64,000 nucleotides of DNA from assembly GCA_021613535.1 (NCBI GenBank), contig CP075493.1, positions 12,276,001-12,340,000 of the forward strand, read 5' to 3'. Both the position numbers and the translations under genes were made by a program. Of this stretch, positions 22,354 to 32,994 are shown one piece after another. The notes beneath the pieces are model-generated. The model saw nothing but the letters and a program-made list of their open reading frames with translations. It ran no database searches and had not been told where the DNA came from. Origin of the DNA: Adineta vaga. Its lineage: Eukaryota; Rotifera. Position 1 is the stretch's first letter; the number at the start of each line of letters is the position of its first letter.

Positions 22354-23996
22354 CTATCGTAGAATACGACGATCAATACCAGTCATATGTAAGATGCTAT
22401 CATATAATAAGATACCATCAATCATACATAATTGTGGTCCTTGTGATGAATTACGTCCTAATCCACAATAGGCAACTAAAATATCACCAGGTCGTAAATG
22501 AATAACCCAAGGAAATAATGTTTGTCGTGGTTGTGGATTTTCACGAAATGCTTTTACTTGTGCATCTTCATTCGTAGATTCTGTTTTATTGTGATAGGAT
22601 AAGAGAGAAATGACAACATTAACACGATCTGTATTTGATGAATTTTGGTTTCTATTCTTTCGTTCAACTGTTGAATCATAGGCAGCAATAGCTTGAAGAT
22701 GTCGTTGATATTCAACACATGTCCACATACGATCAGAAGATTTTAATTTCATAGGAAATGTATCGATTGATGCATTTGTTTGTTCTTGAACAGATTCGGA
22801 TTTCGATGGTAGATGATCAATCAATGATCGTAAAATCATTTCAAGTTGTTCAGGTGGTAGAATACAAGTATTCAATTCATAGAAAATTGTATGTTTACAT
22901 CGTCGTACAGCTCCAATTGTTCCAACAAGTAAAACAGGTTTTTGAAACCATGATGTTGACGTTGCCGTACATGAGTCCATCAGTGAAGATATTTCTTTTG
23001 GTGACCAAGTTGTTGATGACCATGGCCACGTATCCAATTCAACTAATATAGAAAAGAATTCAATCTTTCATTTAGTTAAATATATATATAAATAATATTC
23101 ATACTTGACGATTGATTGATATCATTCGTATCGAATGCTTTAATACCATTGGAAAAAATGTGTGGCCACAGATCAATTGCTCGTTGTTTGACACCGTCAC
23201 GAGTTGATAAGATATTTTCCATAAATTTTCTATCTAAACCCCATATATTATGTTCAGGCATTACGAGTTTAATTGTTGCATTTGATGTAATCGATGATTT
23301 TGTATAACAACCTTGTGGAAAACACCAAATATTCATTTGATTCTTTGTACTTAATAAACTTAAATCCATATATTGTTGATGAGGTGTTTGTCCAAGCCAT
23401 TCTTGTTGAAAAGGTGCCCATTTACAACATGGACATGTAACAATACCAACGATACCTTCAGATGCATCGATGGCTTCTATTGCATCTTCAAGAGTAACAT
23501 GAGCATGCATTAAAACAACAATTGCTTGTCGACATTGAATAGATATGGCTTGAATTTTAGCGCGTGCCATTCGTAAACCTTCAGTTGTTTTCCATTCATT
23601 ACAATTGTCTTTTGTTGTTAAACTTCGTCGATTAAGAAATGTCATATCAGTATAAGTGTCATATTGAAGTATTGGATCGATACTAAAACATTGCCATAAA
23701 CCTTTTGTTAAATAGGCACATAGACCAGCTGTACGTGGTGTCATACCATCACCAACAACAATAATTGCATTACGACGATCAGTCGTAGAAGATGGAGATG
23801 ATGATGATGGTAGTTGTGGTAGAATATGTCGTCGTATAGCTGCCCAAACTGCGAATGATTCCGTAATTTCTTTCGCATTTGGAAATAAACCCATCGAAAT
23901 TAAATCTGGAGCACATCTTAATCGTAAAAATTCATCCAAATAATCCAAATGATATTGATGAGATGATTCGTTATGTGAATTTTCGTTTTCTGACAT
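22354..23996 (-). CDS. Unrecognised two-exon protein with a Rossmann/methyltransferase-like segment
   Basis: Exons 23105-23996 and 22354-23042 join in frame across a 62-bp intron (about 526 residues). The N-terminal half has a nucleotide-fold-like strand-loop, NAIIVVGDGMTPRTAGLCAY, then WQCFSIDP as a candidate second strand, VVLMHAHVTLEDAIEAI, and a Cys motif TCPCCKWAPFQ. The C-terminal half has VLLVGTIGAVRR and VIHLRPGDILVAYCGLGR. This order would suit an S-adenosylmethionine-dependent methyltransferase-like fold, but no motif is decisive. There is no signal peptide, so it is probably intracellular. Both exons keep good coding character and there is no damage. Confidence 0.5.
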
Positions 23997-24327
23997 CGTA
24001 CGTAAATCGAGATTGATTTGATAGAAATAAATGTGTTCGACGGCACTTTAAATAGAAAAGAAAAGAAAAATCTTTTTTTTTTCTTTTTATATATGCTCGT
24101 TCTTCTACATGTTTTGTTATTATATCTTCGTCGGCGTGCGTTTAACCACATGGTAGTATATATATATATATATATGAAGACTACTTTTCCGTATTAAGTA
24201 GAAACTTGTTTGATCATGTTATAGTTATTTTCTATATAAATCACGTATGACAATATAGTAAAAAAGAGATATAAATTGAATGTGTTAGTTGAGTAAAACT
24301 AAGCATTGTCTATCTTCAACGTCAATA
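23997..24327. other. Divergent promoter region with a TA microsatellite
   Basis: This separates two divergently transcribed genes. It contains (TA)n at about 24154-24175. No coding signal is seen. Confidence 0.5.
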
Positions 24328-27300
24328 ATGTTATTATTATATCTATTCACTTTCTTCGAACTGAGATCAATGACTGTATCTCAATTCAATTTCTATTATA
24401 CACAAAATGATTCCGATCGATATTGTTTGTTATTATTTGACGATAATATGAGAAATCTTCAACAACCTATAGGCGAAACGTCCATTTCTATACATCATAT
24501 TTTACCGTATTGTCTTCGATTAAAAGAAGAAGAAGATTATATCACAGTATTTGGTGACCTACAGAATGTTACTGTACCTAGTTTTACCTTTATTGAATTG
24601 AAAGAGAGAAATATTACGAGTGAAATGTTACTTTCTTGGTCGTCTACCATTGATCTAGCAGAGGAATACGAAATATTTTTAATGAATGAATCATCATCAT
24701 TATTAAATATTAAAACGTTCTACAATTGCACGTCATTTTGGTTTGGACCATTTTGTCGTTTCAAGTTCGATTATAGTACCAGTCAATCATTCTATAATGT
24801 TGTCAGAATCAGTTTTAGGACAAAACGTGTAATAAGTAATAAACTGTCGAAAGTACCATGTTATGTACATTTATCTTGTAAAACATATTTATCATGCTTG
24901 GATTGGCGAGAAATTTGTGATGGAAATAGCGACTGTATGGACGGAGAAGATGAACAGAACTGTTGGCAATTAGAAGTTAACCAATGCACCTATGAAGAAT
25001 ACCGGTGCCATAATGGACAATGTATTCCAATGGAATTTGTTCGTGATGCTATAGGATATTCAGATTGTTTCGATCAAACAGATGAACCAGTAAAATTAAT
25101 TAAACCTGAGTGTTATTTATCACCTAGTTTTTTGTGCGAAAAACGTACGTATCGATCGATCGCCCTCGATTTTTCTTGTACTGATGGTGAATATACGGAT
25201 GGATTGACGACGTGTAACAATGGTTACTCGAGCTTTTTGACAGATGATTTTTGTTCCGAAGCTATGCGTTGTCTTATGGATCTCGGTTATGTGCCAGGTT
25301 CGTTCTGTATTCGTTGTAAACATAGCAATTGTATAAAAAAGAATTGCCCTATTTTATTTGAATTTCGTGCTATTCCTCCTATTTTCGGACACATTCGTCT
25401 ATTGTTTTCGAATACGATATCATGGTATGATACTAATCCTCTTCCTCTTTATTTATGCTATGATGATAAACTATGCGAAAATATTTTTCCAGATATAGAA
25501 TATATCGATAATTTTACTTGTCATCGGTTAAATCTGTCAGAACTGGGAGAAACAAGATCATATATAACTTTTAGAGGTCTAGTATACCTTATTAAAAATC
25601 GATTTCGTAGCTGTTTACTCATACAAAATGAATATCACTACTGTAATTATTCATCAATGTATCAGTGTAAAAATTCAAGAAAGTGTATTGCAAACCAACG
25701 ATTGATGGATGGTTTTCGAGATTGCCGAGAAAATGATGATGAAGAATATAAACAAAGTTGTTTACTTGCCGATGTTCAACACCGTTTTCGATGCTCAGAT
25801 GATGAAAGCAAGTGTTTTTCATCAATAGTCGTTAACGATGGATTGCACAATTGCGAATTTATTGATGATGATGAACATACATCATTAGAACGATACAACT
25901 TGAAACATATTGATTTTTTAAACATTTGCGATGGCAAAACTAATTTATTTCCTATAAAATTTGAAGACCACTATGAAACTGATGAAACAAATTGTGAATA
26001 TTGGCCGTGTAACAATATTTACACACGATGTAATAAAATATGGAATTGTCCTAATGCAATCGATGAAATGTATTGCTTCCATTCTTTAATTTCTACGTTT
26101 GAAAATAGCTGCTTATTCCCCAATATTATACAAAACGAAATTTGTCCTTCAGTCAATCAAACTGATAAACAATACATTCATCAGACGTATTCAAATGATG
26201 GAAATTTTGGGTACAATCACTGTTGGAATGATACGACATATATGCCCTACATTACGTTTTGCGACAGGAGTTCACCATCTTCTGTTTATTGAATGGTAGC
26301 ACTGAACGGTGTACTGATAATCTATATTCACTTTACACCTATCATGTAAATATACGTTGAATATTGGTGAAAAGTCACAATATATCTTCTGTGTTTATCG
26401 TGATCTATACAAATCAGAACCACGGATGTACTTTAAGTTGAGTAATATGTCAAATGATCAATTACAGTTAACAAATCTAAACACTTTCAATCGACAAACG
26501 ATTACAAGAAGAATTCGTTCGATCGATAAAACTCCTATTATTTATTATTCATCGGATGATGCTTGGCGATGTAATCGAGGTATTTCTATACGTATTCAAA
26601 CAGATGTTAATAGAAGTCGTTTATATTGTCTTTGTCCTCCAAGTTATTATGGCGATGAATGTCAATATCAAAATCAACGCGTTAGTATAACTGTTCAAAT
26701 TCGAGTTTCATCAAATTGGAGAAATCTTTACGTGTTTCTTTTAACTTTAATCGATCACGAAAGAAATATTGAATCTTACGATTATATTGAATATTTACCT
26801 ATTCGTGATTGTGATACGAGATATAATACTTACTTACTTTATTCTTCTCGACCAAAAAATTTTTCAAAAACTTATTCCGTTCAAATTACTGCGTATGATC
26901 AAACAAAATTAACGCATCGAACAAGTTGGATTTTTCCGTTACAGTTTAGTTTTCTTCCTGTTTATAGTTTGCCTGTTTTCTTGAAAATGTCTACATTGCT
27001 AATCGAATCTGCAAACAAACAATGTTCACCTTCATGTATTCATGGTCAATGTCTTTCGTACATCAACAATCAAAGTTTAACATACTGTCATTGTGAATCT
27101 AGTTGGTCTGGTATTCAATGTAACGTAAAACATAAATGCAATTGTGCATTAGGCTCGTTGTGCATAAGCGATACGATATGCTTATGTTCATCGGGTCGTT
27201 TTGGTCGTCGATGTTATTTAGTTCAAATGACATGCCAAACTCAACCATGTTTGAATGGTGGACAATGCATTGTAGAAGATGTACGTTATAACGATGCGAA

Positions 27301-28915
27301 TCAAAATCGATCGATATGTATTTGTCTTGAAGGTTATACAGGAGATCGTTGTCAATATCAACAGAACCAAACTGAAATTCAGTTATTATTCGATAACTTG
27401 AAAACTATACCATCGTTTGCGTTCGTTCATCTGATTTTGGTTCGAAAAGATGCTACACCCAAACGAATAACATTAATGAAAAAAATTCGATTTGATGAGT
27501 ATTCAATAAAACTGACAACTTCAATTCCATTTCATATAGCATTTGTACAAATCTTTGTCGACGAGTATTATTTAATTATTGTTCGTGAGAATGTAATTAT
27601 ATCCGAACAAATCTCAACAAAATTCCTTTCCTCTTCTCGATGTCGATCAATTACTGAATTATTTGATGAGAAGTTTTCAAAACAGCATTTAATCAAACGA
27701 ATCAAATATTATCATATTCCATGTCGAGAGATTATCGAATTAAATTGTTTTTATGATGAGGTTCATCTCTGTTTGTGTACTAATGATAGACAAGCAAATT
27801 GTTTCGAATTTGATTATAATAAGACATATGATTGTGATGGGACAAACATTTGTGAACATAGTGGAAAGTGTTTTCTTGATGATGATCATTGTCCAACCTC
27901 ATCGGTTTGTACTTGTCCAAATTGTTTTTTTGGATCGAAATGTCAATATTCAACACAAGGATCAACACTTTCCTTGGATATTATTCTAGGTTATCATATT
28001 CGTCCAAATCTTCTATTTTATCAACAACGAATCATTGTCAAAATTGCGCTTATATTAATGTCATTCATATTTGTTTTTGGTGTAATCAATAGTTTTCTTT
28101 CGTTTCAAACGTTTCGACAAGAACAAGTTCAAAATGTTGGCTGTGGTCTTTATCTCTATACATCATCAATTATATCTATGATGATAATTTTATTCTTAAC
28201 ATTGAAATTTTCCTTTCTATTAATTATACAAATGAATTTCGTTTCGAATCGTACGTTCTATTACATTCAATGTTTATCGATTGACTTTATACTTCGATCT
28301 CTTGTATGTACTACAGATTGGCTCAGTGCATTCGTTGCTTTAGAACGAGCCATAAATGCAATGATGGGAGTTACATTTAATAAAATGAAAAGTAAACAAA
28401 TGGCTAAAAGAATTATATGGTTGATCCTAATTTTCTCTAGTATTTCGTTTATGTATGATCCACTTCATCGTGATTTGAGTACTGATGAAGAAGAAGAACA
28501 TACATGGTGTGTTACGAAATATTCATCAACGATGCGAATAATTGATCGAATTATGAATATTTTTCATTTTTCCATACCGTTTCTAATCAATTTACTTTCT
28601 GCAATAGTGATTATCTTTACTGTCGCTCGTACACGTTCACAATCTCAAAAAACGAAATCATACGAAGAACATTTATGTTCACAAATTCAATATCATAAAC
28701 ATTTACTCATTTCACCATTTCTTCTTATTCTATTAGCTATTCCTCGTTTAATTATATCATTCGTATCTAGCTGCATGCAATCTGCTCGTAATGCATGGTT
28801 TTATCTTTTTGGATATTTTATTTCATTTATTCCATCGATGTTAGCATTTGAAATATTCGTTTTACCATCTGAGATGTATAGAAAAGAATTCAAAAAGTGG
28901 ACTAGCCGTCGATAA
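24328..28915 (+). CDS. Large LDLa/EGF-repeat 7TM receptor with two frameshifts
   Basis: About 1,530 residues. The ATG at 24328 gives a signal peptide (MLLLYLFTFFELRS). LDL-receptor class A modules follow (WREICDGNSDCMDGEDEQNC, then YRCHNGQCIP...DCFDQTDE and more), then EGF-like modules (HGQCLSY..YCHCESSWSG, CLNGGQCI...CLEGYTGDRC). Seven helices end the protein (from VKIALILMSFIFVFGVINSF; no DRY, but FVALERAIN). This plan matches the LDLa-GPCR type seen in molluscs and expanded in bdelloids. The frame changes twice close together, near 26266 and near 26355; the middle piece still reads FCLLNGSTERCTDN. Each change fits one lost base. It may be a recent pseudogene or an assembly error. Confidence 0.75.
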
Positions 28916-29031
28916 TACGCATATAATATGCGGATAAGATTGTACGCTTCTCTTTCATCAAATGACATTTAGAGACATCAGTCTTACTCTATCAATACAT
29001 ATCTAAGAAAAGATGAAAATTTTCATTCCTA
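28916..29031. other. 3' flank of the LDLa receptor
   Basis: No gene or structured repeat is seen before the telomere-like tract. Confidence 0.4.
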
Positions 29032-29058
29032 GGGTGGGTGTGGGTGTGGGTGTGGGGA
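29032..29058 (+). repeat. Short interstitial TGTGGG tract (telomere-like)
   Basis: Three perfect TGTGGG units at 29039-29056 sit inside a slightly longer G/T-rich run, followed by more GAGGGTGAGGG. TGTGGG is the telomeric repeat described for Adineta. Such a short tract may be chance, a relic of end repair, or the edge of the adjacent element. Confidence 0.6.
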
Positions 29059-29086
29059 TGAGGGTGAGGGATGGATGTGTGTGTGT

Positions 29087-29784
29087 CACTGTTGAGTCCG
29101 AAAGTGGGAGATTTATAAATCGATTTATTTATATTGATTTATAAATCATAAATTTTTCAATCAAAAATTTATAATAGTTATAAATATTTTTGGTATTTAT
29201 AAATTGGGTCTATTTATAAATCTATTTTTAGTTTATAAACGTTTAAATCATTTATAAACATTCGATTGGTTTATAAATCCGGTCCGTTTATAAATCTATT
29301 TGTGGTTTATAAATATATGAACGATTTATAAATCTATTTATATTTATAAATGTATCTTTAGTTTATAAATATCTGAATGATTTATAAATATTTCTTCGAT
29401 TTATAAATCTCGATCCGATTTATAAACATTTTAAATTTTTGCAATTTTTGACAAAATAGTTTCGGACTCAACGGTGATGAAATTTAATAAGAGTACGAAA
29501 CAAATCGATCTAATAGGCGAATAAAAGAAAAAACAAATGAATTAAGATATAGTGAATAAGTTATGTTTACCGTTTTCGATATAAACATATCAGAAAAAAA
29601 TATATAGATGCATACGTGTAAACATCCTCATGATAGAATATGATTTTATCACATTTAAAAGTACTATTTTCGCCAGTTCATACTAGACTTTTAAAAGACT
29701 TTGAATCTCGACCCAATTTATAAATCTCGACCCGGTTTATAAACATTTTAAATTTTTGACAAAATAATTTCGGACTCAACAGTG
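29087..29784. mobile_element. Non-autonomous element with CACTGTTGAGTCCGAAA ends and a TTTATAAAT array
   Basis: The left end CACTGTTGAGTCCGAAA (29087-29103) is matched by a perfect inverted copy ending at 29784. A second inverted copy with one mismatch ends at 29476. GTGTGTGT stands directly outside both outer ends (29079-29086 and 29785-29792), an apparent 8-bp target duplication, though in low-complexity DNA. From about 29110 to 29430 the near-palindrome TTTATAAAT or TTTATAAAC recurs roughly every 20 bp. There is no coding frame. The 29477-29690 part is unlike the ends and may be an insertion or flank. An 8-bp duplication would suit hAT-like elements. Confidence 0.6.
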
Positions 29785-29812
29785 GTGTGTGTAGGTGTGG
29801 ATCAGTGAAGAC

Positions 29813-29887
29813 GAGGTTGAGGGTGTCAGTAATTAATTGATACAATAATCTCACTCTTGCCCATACCCAAACCCACACATCCTCAAG
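29813..29887. repeat. Foldback repeat of the GAGGTTGAGGGTGT family, copy a
   Basis: GAGGTTGAGGGTGT on the left is answered by ACCCACACATCCTCAAG on the right, with a short spacer containing ATCTCACTCTTGCCCA. Related copies lie near 37940, 42712, 44171 and 63088. Confidence 0.5.
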
Positions 29888-29929
29888 ATGTATGCGAGGA
29901 TCGAGGGATGTGATAGAAAGACGAATACT

Positions 29930-30195
29930 GATAAAAATACCATAATTTACTGAACAAAGAAAATTTTATACTGATATCTTAATTATTTTACTGATCAAAT
30001 GATTAAATTGCCGATCAAAAAATATATATCTACTGATCAGAATTAAATAATATACTGATCATATTTTGATATGTTTACTGGTATTTCGAATAATTTACTG
30101 ATCAAAAAACATATTTTTACTGATCAAAAACTACTGATCATTTGATGAAAAAAATACTGATCATTCACAATAAAATACTGATCATTTAAATACAA
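29930..30195. repeat. Array of TACTGATCA motifs
   Basis: The motif ACTGATCA (or a near variant) occurs about ten times at uneven spacing of roughly 10-45 bp, mostly followed by A/T runs. TGATCA is a palindrome. The array is not a simple tandem repeat and resembles in style the TTTATAAAT array next to it. No coding signal. Confidence 0.7.
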
Positions 30196-30426
30196 ACCTG
30201 TATATATGACTAGCGGAGGTACCTGATGGATAGAAAATGTGCTTGAAATTTTGTATCTTCTACATGATTTTATGATATTTGAAAATTTACAATAAATTTT
30301 ATTTTCACTCCTTTTTCGAACATAATAAATATAGTTAAACTATGACGTTTTATATCTTATTCATTTGCATCTTAGTATTTGTTTTCGATCGCTTGTCGAT
30401 ATGTTGGTAGTATGTCTGCTCTTGGA

Positions 30427-30925
30427 TCAGCAAACGTACGTTGGACTAAGAGTTTCTAATTGTTGTAAAGTCGGCTGCAATTCATTCTGCATAATCATTT
30501 GAGATGATAGATAATACTGATTATGTTGTTGTTGTTGTTGACGTCGTCGTCGACGATAGTAACAACACATAGTTAACCCCAAAGAAGCAATGAACGTCAC
30601 ACAACTCCGATCACGATATAAATTGTCATGTTAGTAGCACTCTTTTTTCCATATGGGGAATCCTTGCAAAACCCATATTTTTCTCCACATATTTTTCCTC
30701 CTAAATATACAATAGTTTATTAGTGGTTATATTATAGTTATCTACCTGAACATGTCCACGTTTTAGAACCCAAAGTACATTTCCAATCTATTTCAAACAA
30801 AAGATCAGATTTTTATTCAGAAATATTAAAGCATCTTACAGGAATTTGTGAGAGCGTTTGCATGTTTATTCAATTGCAAGGAATATAGAAGAACTAAACA
30901 ATGAATAAATCGACCAGACAATCAT
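30427..30925 (-). pseudogene. Single-pass membrane protein gene with small exons, apparently damaged
   Basis: Read on the minus strand: a signal-peptide-like start (MIVWSIYSLFSSSIFLAI, ATG near 30925), a short exon ending before GTAAG, an exon with WKCTLGSKTWTCSG, and an exon with GKICGEKYGFCKDSPYGKK. A membrane helix follows (MTIYIVIGVV..TFIASLGLTMC), then CCYYRRRRRQQQQ and a polar tail ending TYVC at 30427. The introns have GT..AG ends. Two frame breaks are needed: one between signal peptide and ectodomain, and one inside the membrane helix near 30600. The plan is a small type I protein with a Cys-rich ectodomain. No family recognised. Confidence 0.5.
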
Positions 30926-31312
30926 GAACAATTCTTTGAAGAAGAATAACAAGATCTAAGATTTGCTTTTCTATTCTTTAAAAAATCATGCAAATCTTGT
31001 TCATGATAACAATATTGATTAAATACGTGCATATGCAATCCGTCATAATATTTATAGTCGTATTATTAAATATAATGCTGAGAATTTTGTCTTAGTAATT
31101 TTGTTTAAATCATGCCAAACTATAGACAATATTTCTCGTCAAAAACTCCTAATAGAATAAGTTAATAGGAACAAAAATTAGTTCATTAATCAATATATTA
31201 CTAATGCAGTAAGTGTAATTACACAATATTATGTATGCATTTTCTTTTCTGTCTCCATGTGTCATCATTCATTTTCTTTTACAATCTCACACACCTGCAC
31301 TATAGCTACATA

Positions 31313-32053
31313 ATGACGACTTTTGGTGGAAAAATTATCAAACGTGACGTACGTCTACCAAATTCTACTGATGAAGATAAATTAGCTTTTATTATATTTA
31401 ATATCTTTACTCCTGATGAATGTCAACGATGGATTGAATTGAGTGAACAACGTGATTATAGTTCAGCTACAGTAAATGTGGGTAATAATAAGTTGGTATT
31501 GATGCAAGATTTTCGAAATAGTGATCGTTGTATTATTGATGATGTGACAATGGCAAATATTCTTTTTCAACGAATCGAACCATTTCTTCCTAAAACATGG
31601 AAAAATTATCAATTAGTTGGACTTAATGAACGTCTACGATTTCTTCGGTATGAACCGGGACAATTTTTTGAAGCTCATATGGGTAATTGAATTCATTAGA
31701 AAACAAATTCGATTGATTAGTTCTTTTCGTCTGTTTGATAGATGGTGAATATCATCGTGATGATGGATCGGGCGAACAAAGTTTCATTGTATGTATTCAA
31801 AATTCGAAAAGAGCAACTTAATCTTTTTCTTTTTTCTTAATAGACTGTTCAACTCTATTTAAATGAAGGTTATAAAGGTGGTGAAACAACTTTTATTCAT
31901 TATTCAGATCCGACTAGAAATGTTCCATGTGTACCACGTACAGGAATGGTACTTGTATTTGAACATCGTCTTCTACATGAAGGTTCAAAATTGATCGAAG
32001 GTCGTAAATATACTGTCCGTACAGATGTTATGTATCGACCAAAAATACGATAG
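31313..32053 (+). CDS. 2-oxoglutarate/Fe(II) dioxygenase (prolyl 4-hydroxylase-like)
   Basis: Three exons: 31313-31682, 31742-31788 and 31844-32053 (208 residues). The ATG at 31313 is chosen because the upstream extension reads like untranslated sequence. The iron-binding HxD triad is HMD at residues 122-124, made only when exons 1 and 2 are joined. The distal His is LLHEG (His184), and the 2-oxoglutarate-binding basic residue lies in GRKYTVRTDVMYR. ERLRFLRYEPGQFFEAHMD and FLNEGYKGGET-type strands are typical of the fold. Family enzymes hydroxylate proline or other substrates using oxygen. With no signal peptide it is probably cytosolic; the substrate is unknown. The style resembles fungal and protist members. 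Confidence 0.85.
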
Positions 32054-32403
32054 ATTTTATATATATACATGATTCATTCTATTTTATACACGAAATACAT
32101 AAGCAAGTTATTTCATCATGATGATGATTTTGTTGAAATCTTTTTTTTTCCTTTCGCTTTCTCTAAAACAAAGTAAAAGCAATCATATACAGACACGTGT
32201 TATAAAACTATTGAATTTGACACTCTGTCACTAGTTATTGTTTTTCAAGTTCGATTGCATCATAATTGTTTAATGGAATAATGAAAACATTAACACCTTG
32301 AATATCATTAGATAATTAGTTCTCCTTTCATCGAACATAAACATTCTCATCATCTGTTGTCATCTATTTGTCACACCAATAAACATATGTAACACATGTT
32401 GTA
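32054..32403. other. Spacer between oxygenase and small peptide gene
   Basis: No gene seen. AT-rich, with a few poly-T runs. Confidence 0.4.
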
Positions 32404-32413
32404 TATATAAATA
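32404..32413 (+). promoter_or_regulatory. Candidate TATA box of the CS-alpha-beta peptide gene
   Basis: TATATAAATA lies 81 bp before the ATG at 32494, similar in place to the elements before the PLA2-like and GST genes. Confidence 0.45.
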
Positions 32414-32493
32414 TGCACAACGACAAGAACGATCATTCTATCGTTTGGACATTCTCTCTACACACTTAACAATTGTTCAATTTTCGACGTGAA

Positions 32494-32801
32494 ATGAAAA
32501 TGTTTGGCATCAATCGTACTCTTGTTGTATTTTGTCTTGTTTTGATCATTTGTCTCGGTAATTATTGTAGTTTTTCATACTTCAAATTCTGATAATCTAT
32601 CCTTTCTTATTTACAGCTACAACGACAAATGGAGTAAACAGTTATGATGGCAATCAAGGAGGACAAGGTCGAAATGCTGGAAGGAAAAATATCAAAATGA
32701 ACAGAGGTGAACGCTGCATTCCTATCGACTGTGGTTTAGATTGTACTAAAAAAGGTTTTACTGGCAGTCGATGTAATGGAAATCGTTGTATTTGTCTTTA
32801 A
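32494..32801 (+). CDS. Small secreted defensin-like (CS-alpha-beta) peptide
   Basis: Two exons, 32494-32557 and 32617-32801, joined in frame (82 residues); each exon is too short to stand out alone. The signal peptide (MKMFGINRTLVVFCLVLIIC) is interrupted by the intron at its end, as is common for secreted peptides. A Gly/Asn/Lys-rich pro-region follows. The last 34 residues hold six cysteines in the order C-x4-C-x3-C-x9-C-x4-C-x-C (CIPIDCGLDC to CICL). This CxxxC...CxC pattern is that of invertebrate and fungal defensins. A role as an antimicrobial peptide is likely by family; no activity is shown by sequence. A lost or lysine-rich processing site around GRKNIK is possible. Confidence 0.75.
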
Positions 32802-32994
32802 TCAATCAGAAATCAAACTAACTTGATATATAATCTAGCAATTATTCTTTATCTTAATGTTCTTTTGACTTTATACTGATAAAGAAGTATTCTTTTCGAA
32901 ATAATCTCGTATTGAGATGGTTATATCGTATGATATGAGAAATGTAAAAGAGTTAGTATTTATCAGATTCAAGAAGAAAACCCTTTTCCGGGAA

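Noticed and set aside
29930-30195. CRISPR-like array
   Set aside because: Spacing is irregular, motifs are only 8-9 bp, and the genome is eukaryotic.
31235-31312. Longer start for the 2OG oxygenase with a signal-peptide-like lead
   Set aside because: The extension is low in coding quality and the ATG at 31313 begins the conserved part; a signal peptide cannot be fully excluded.
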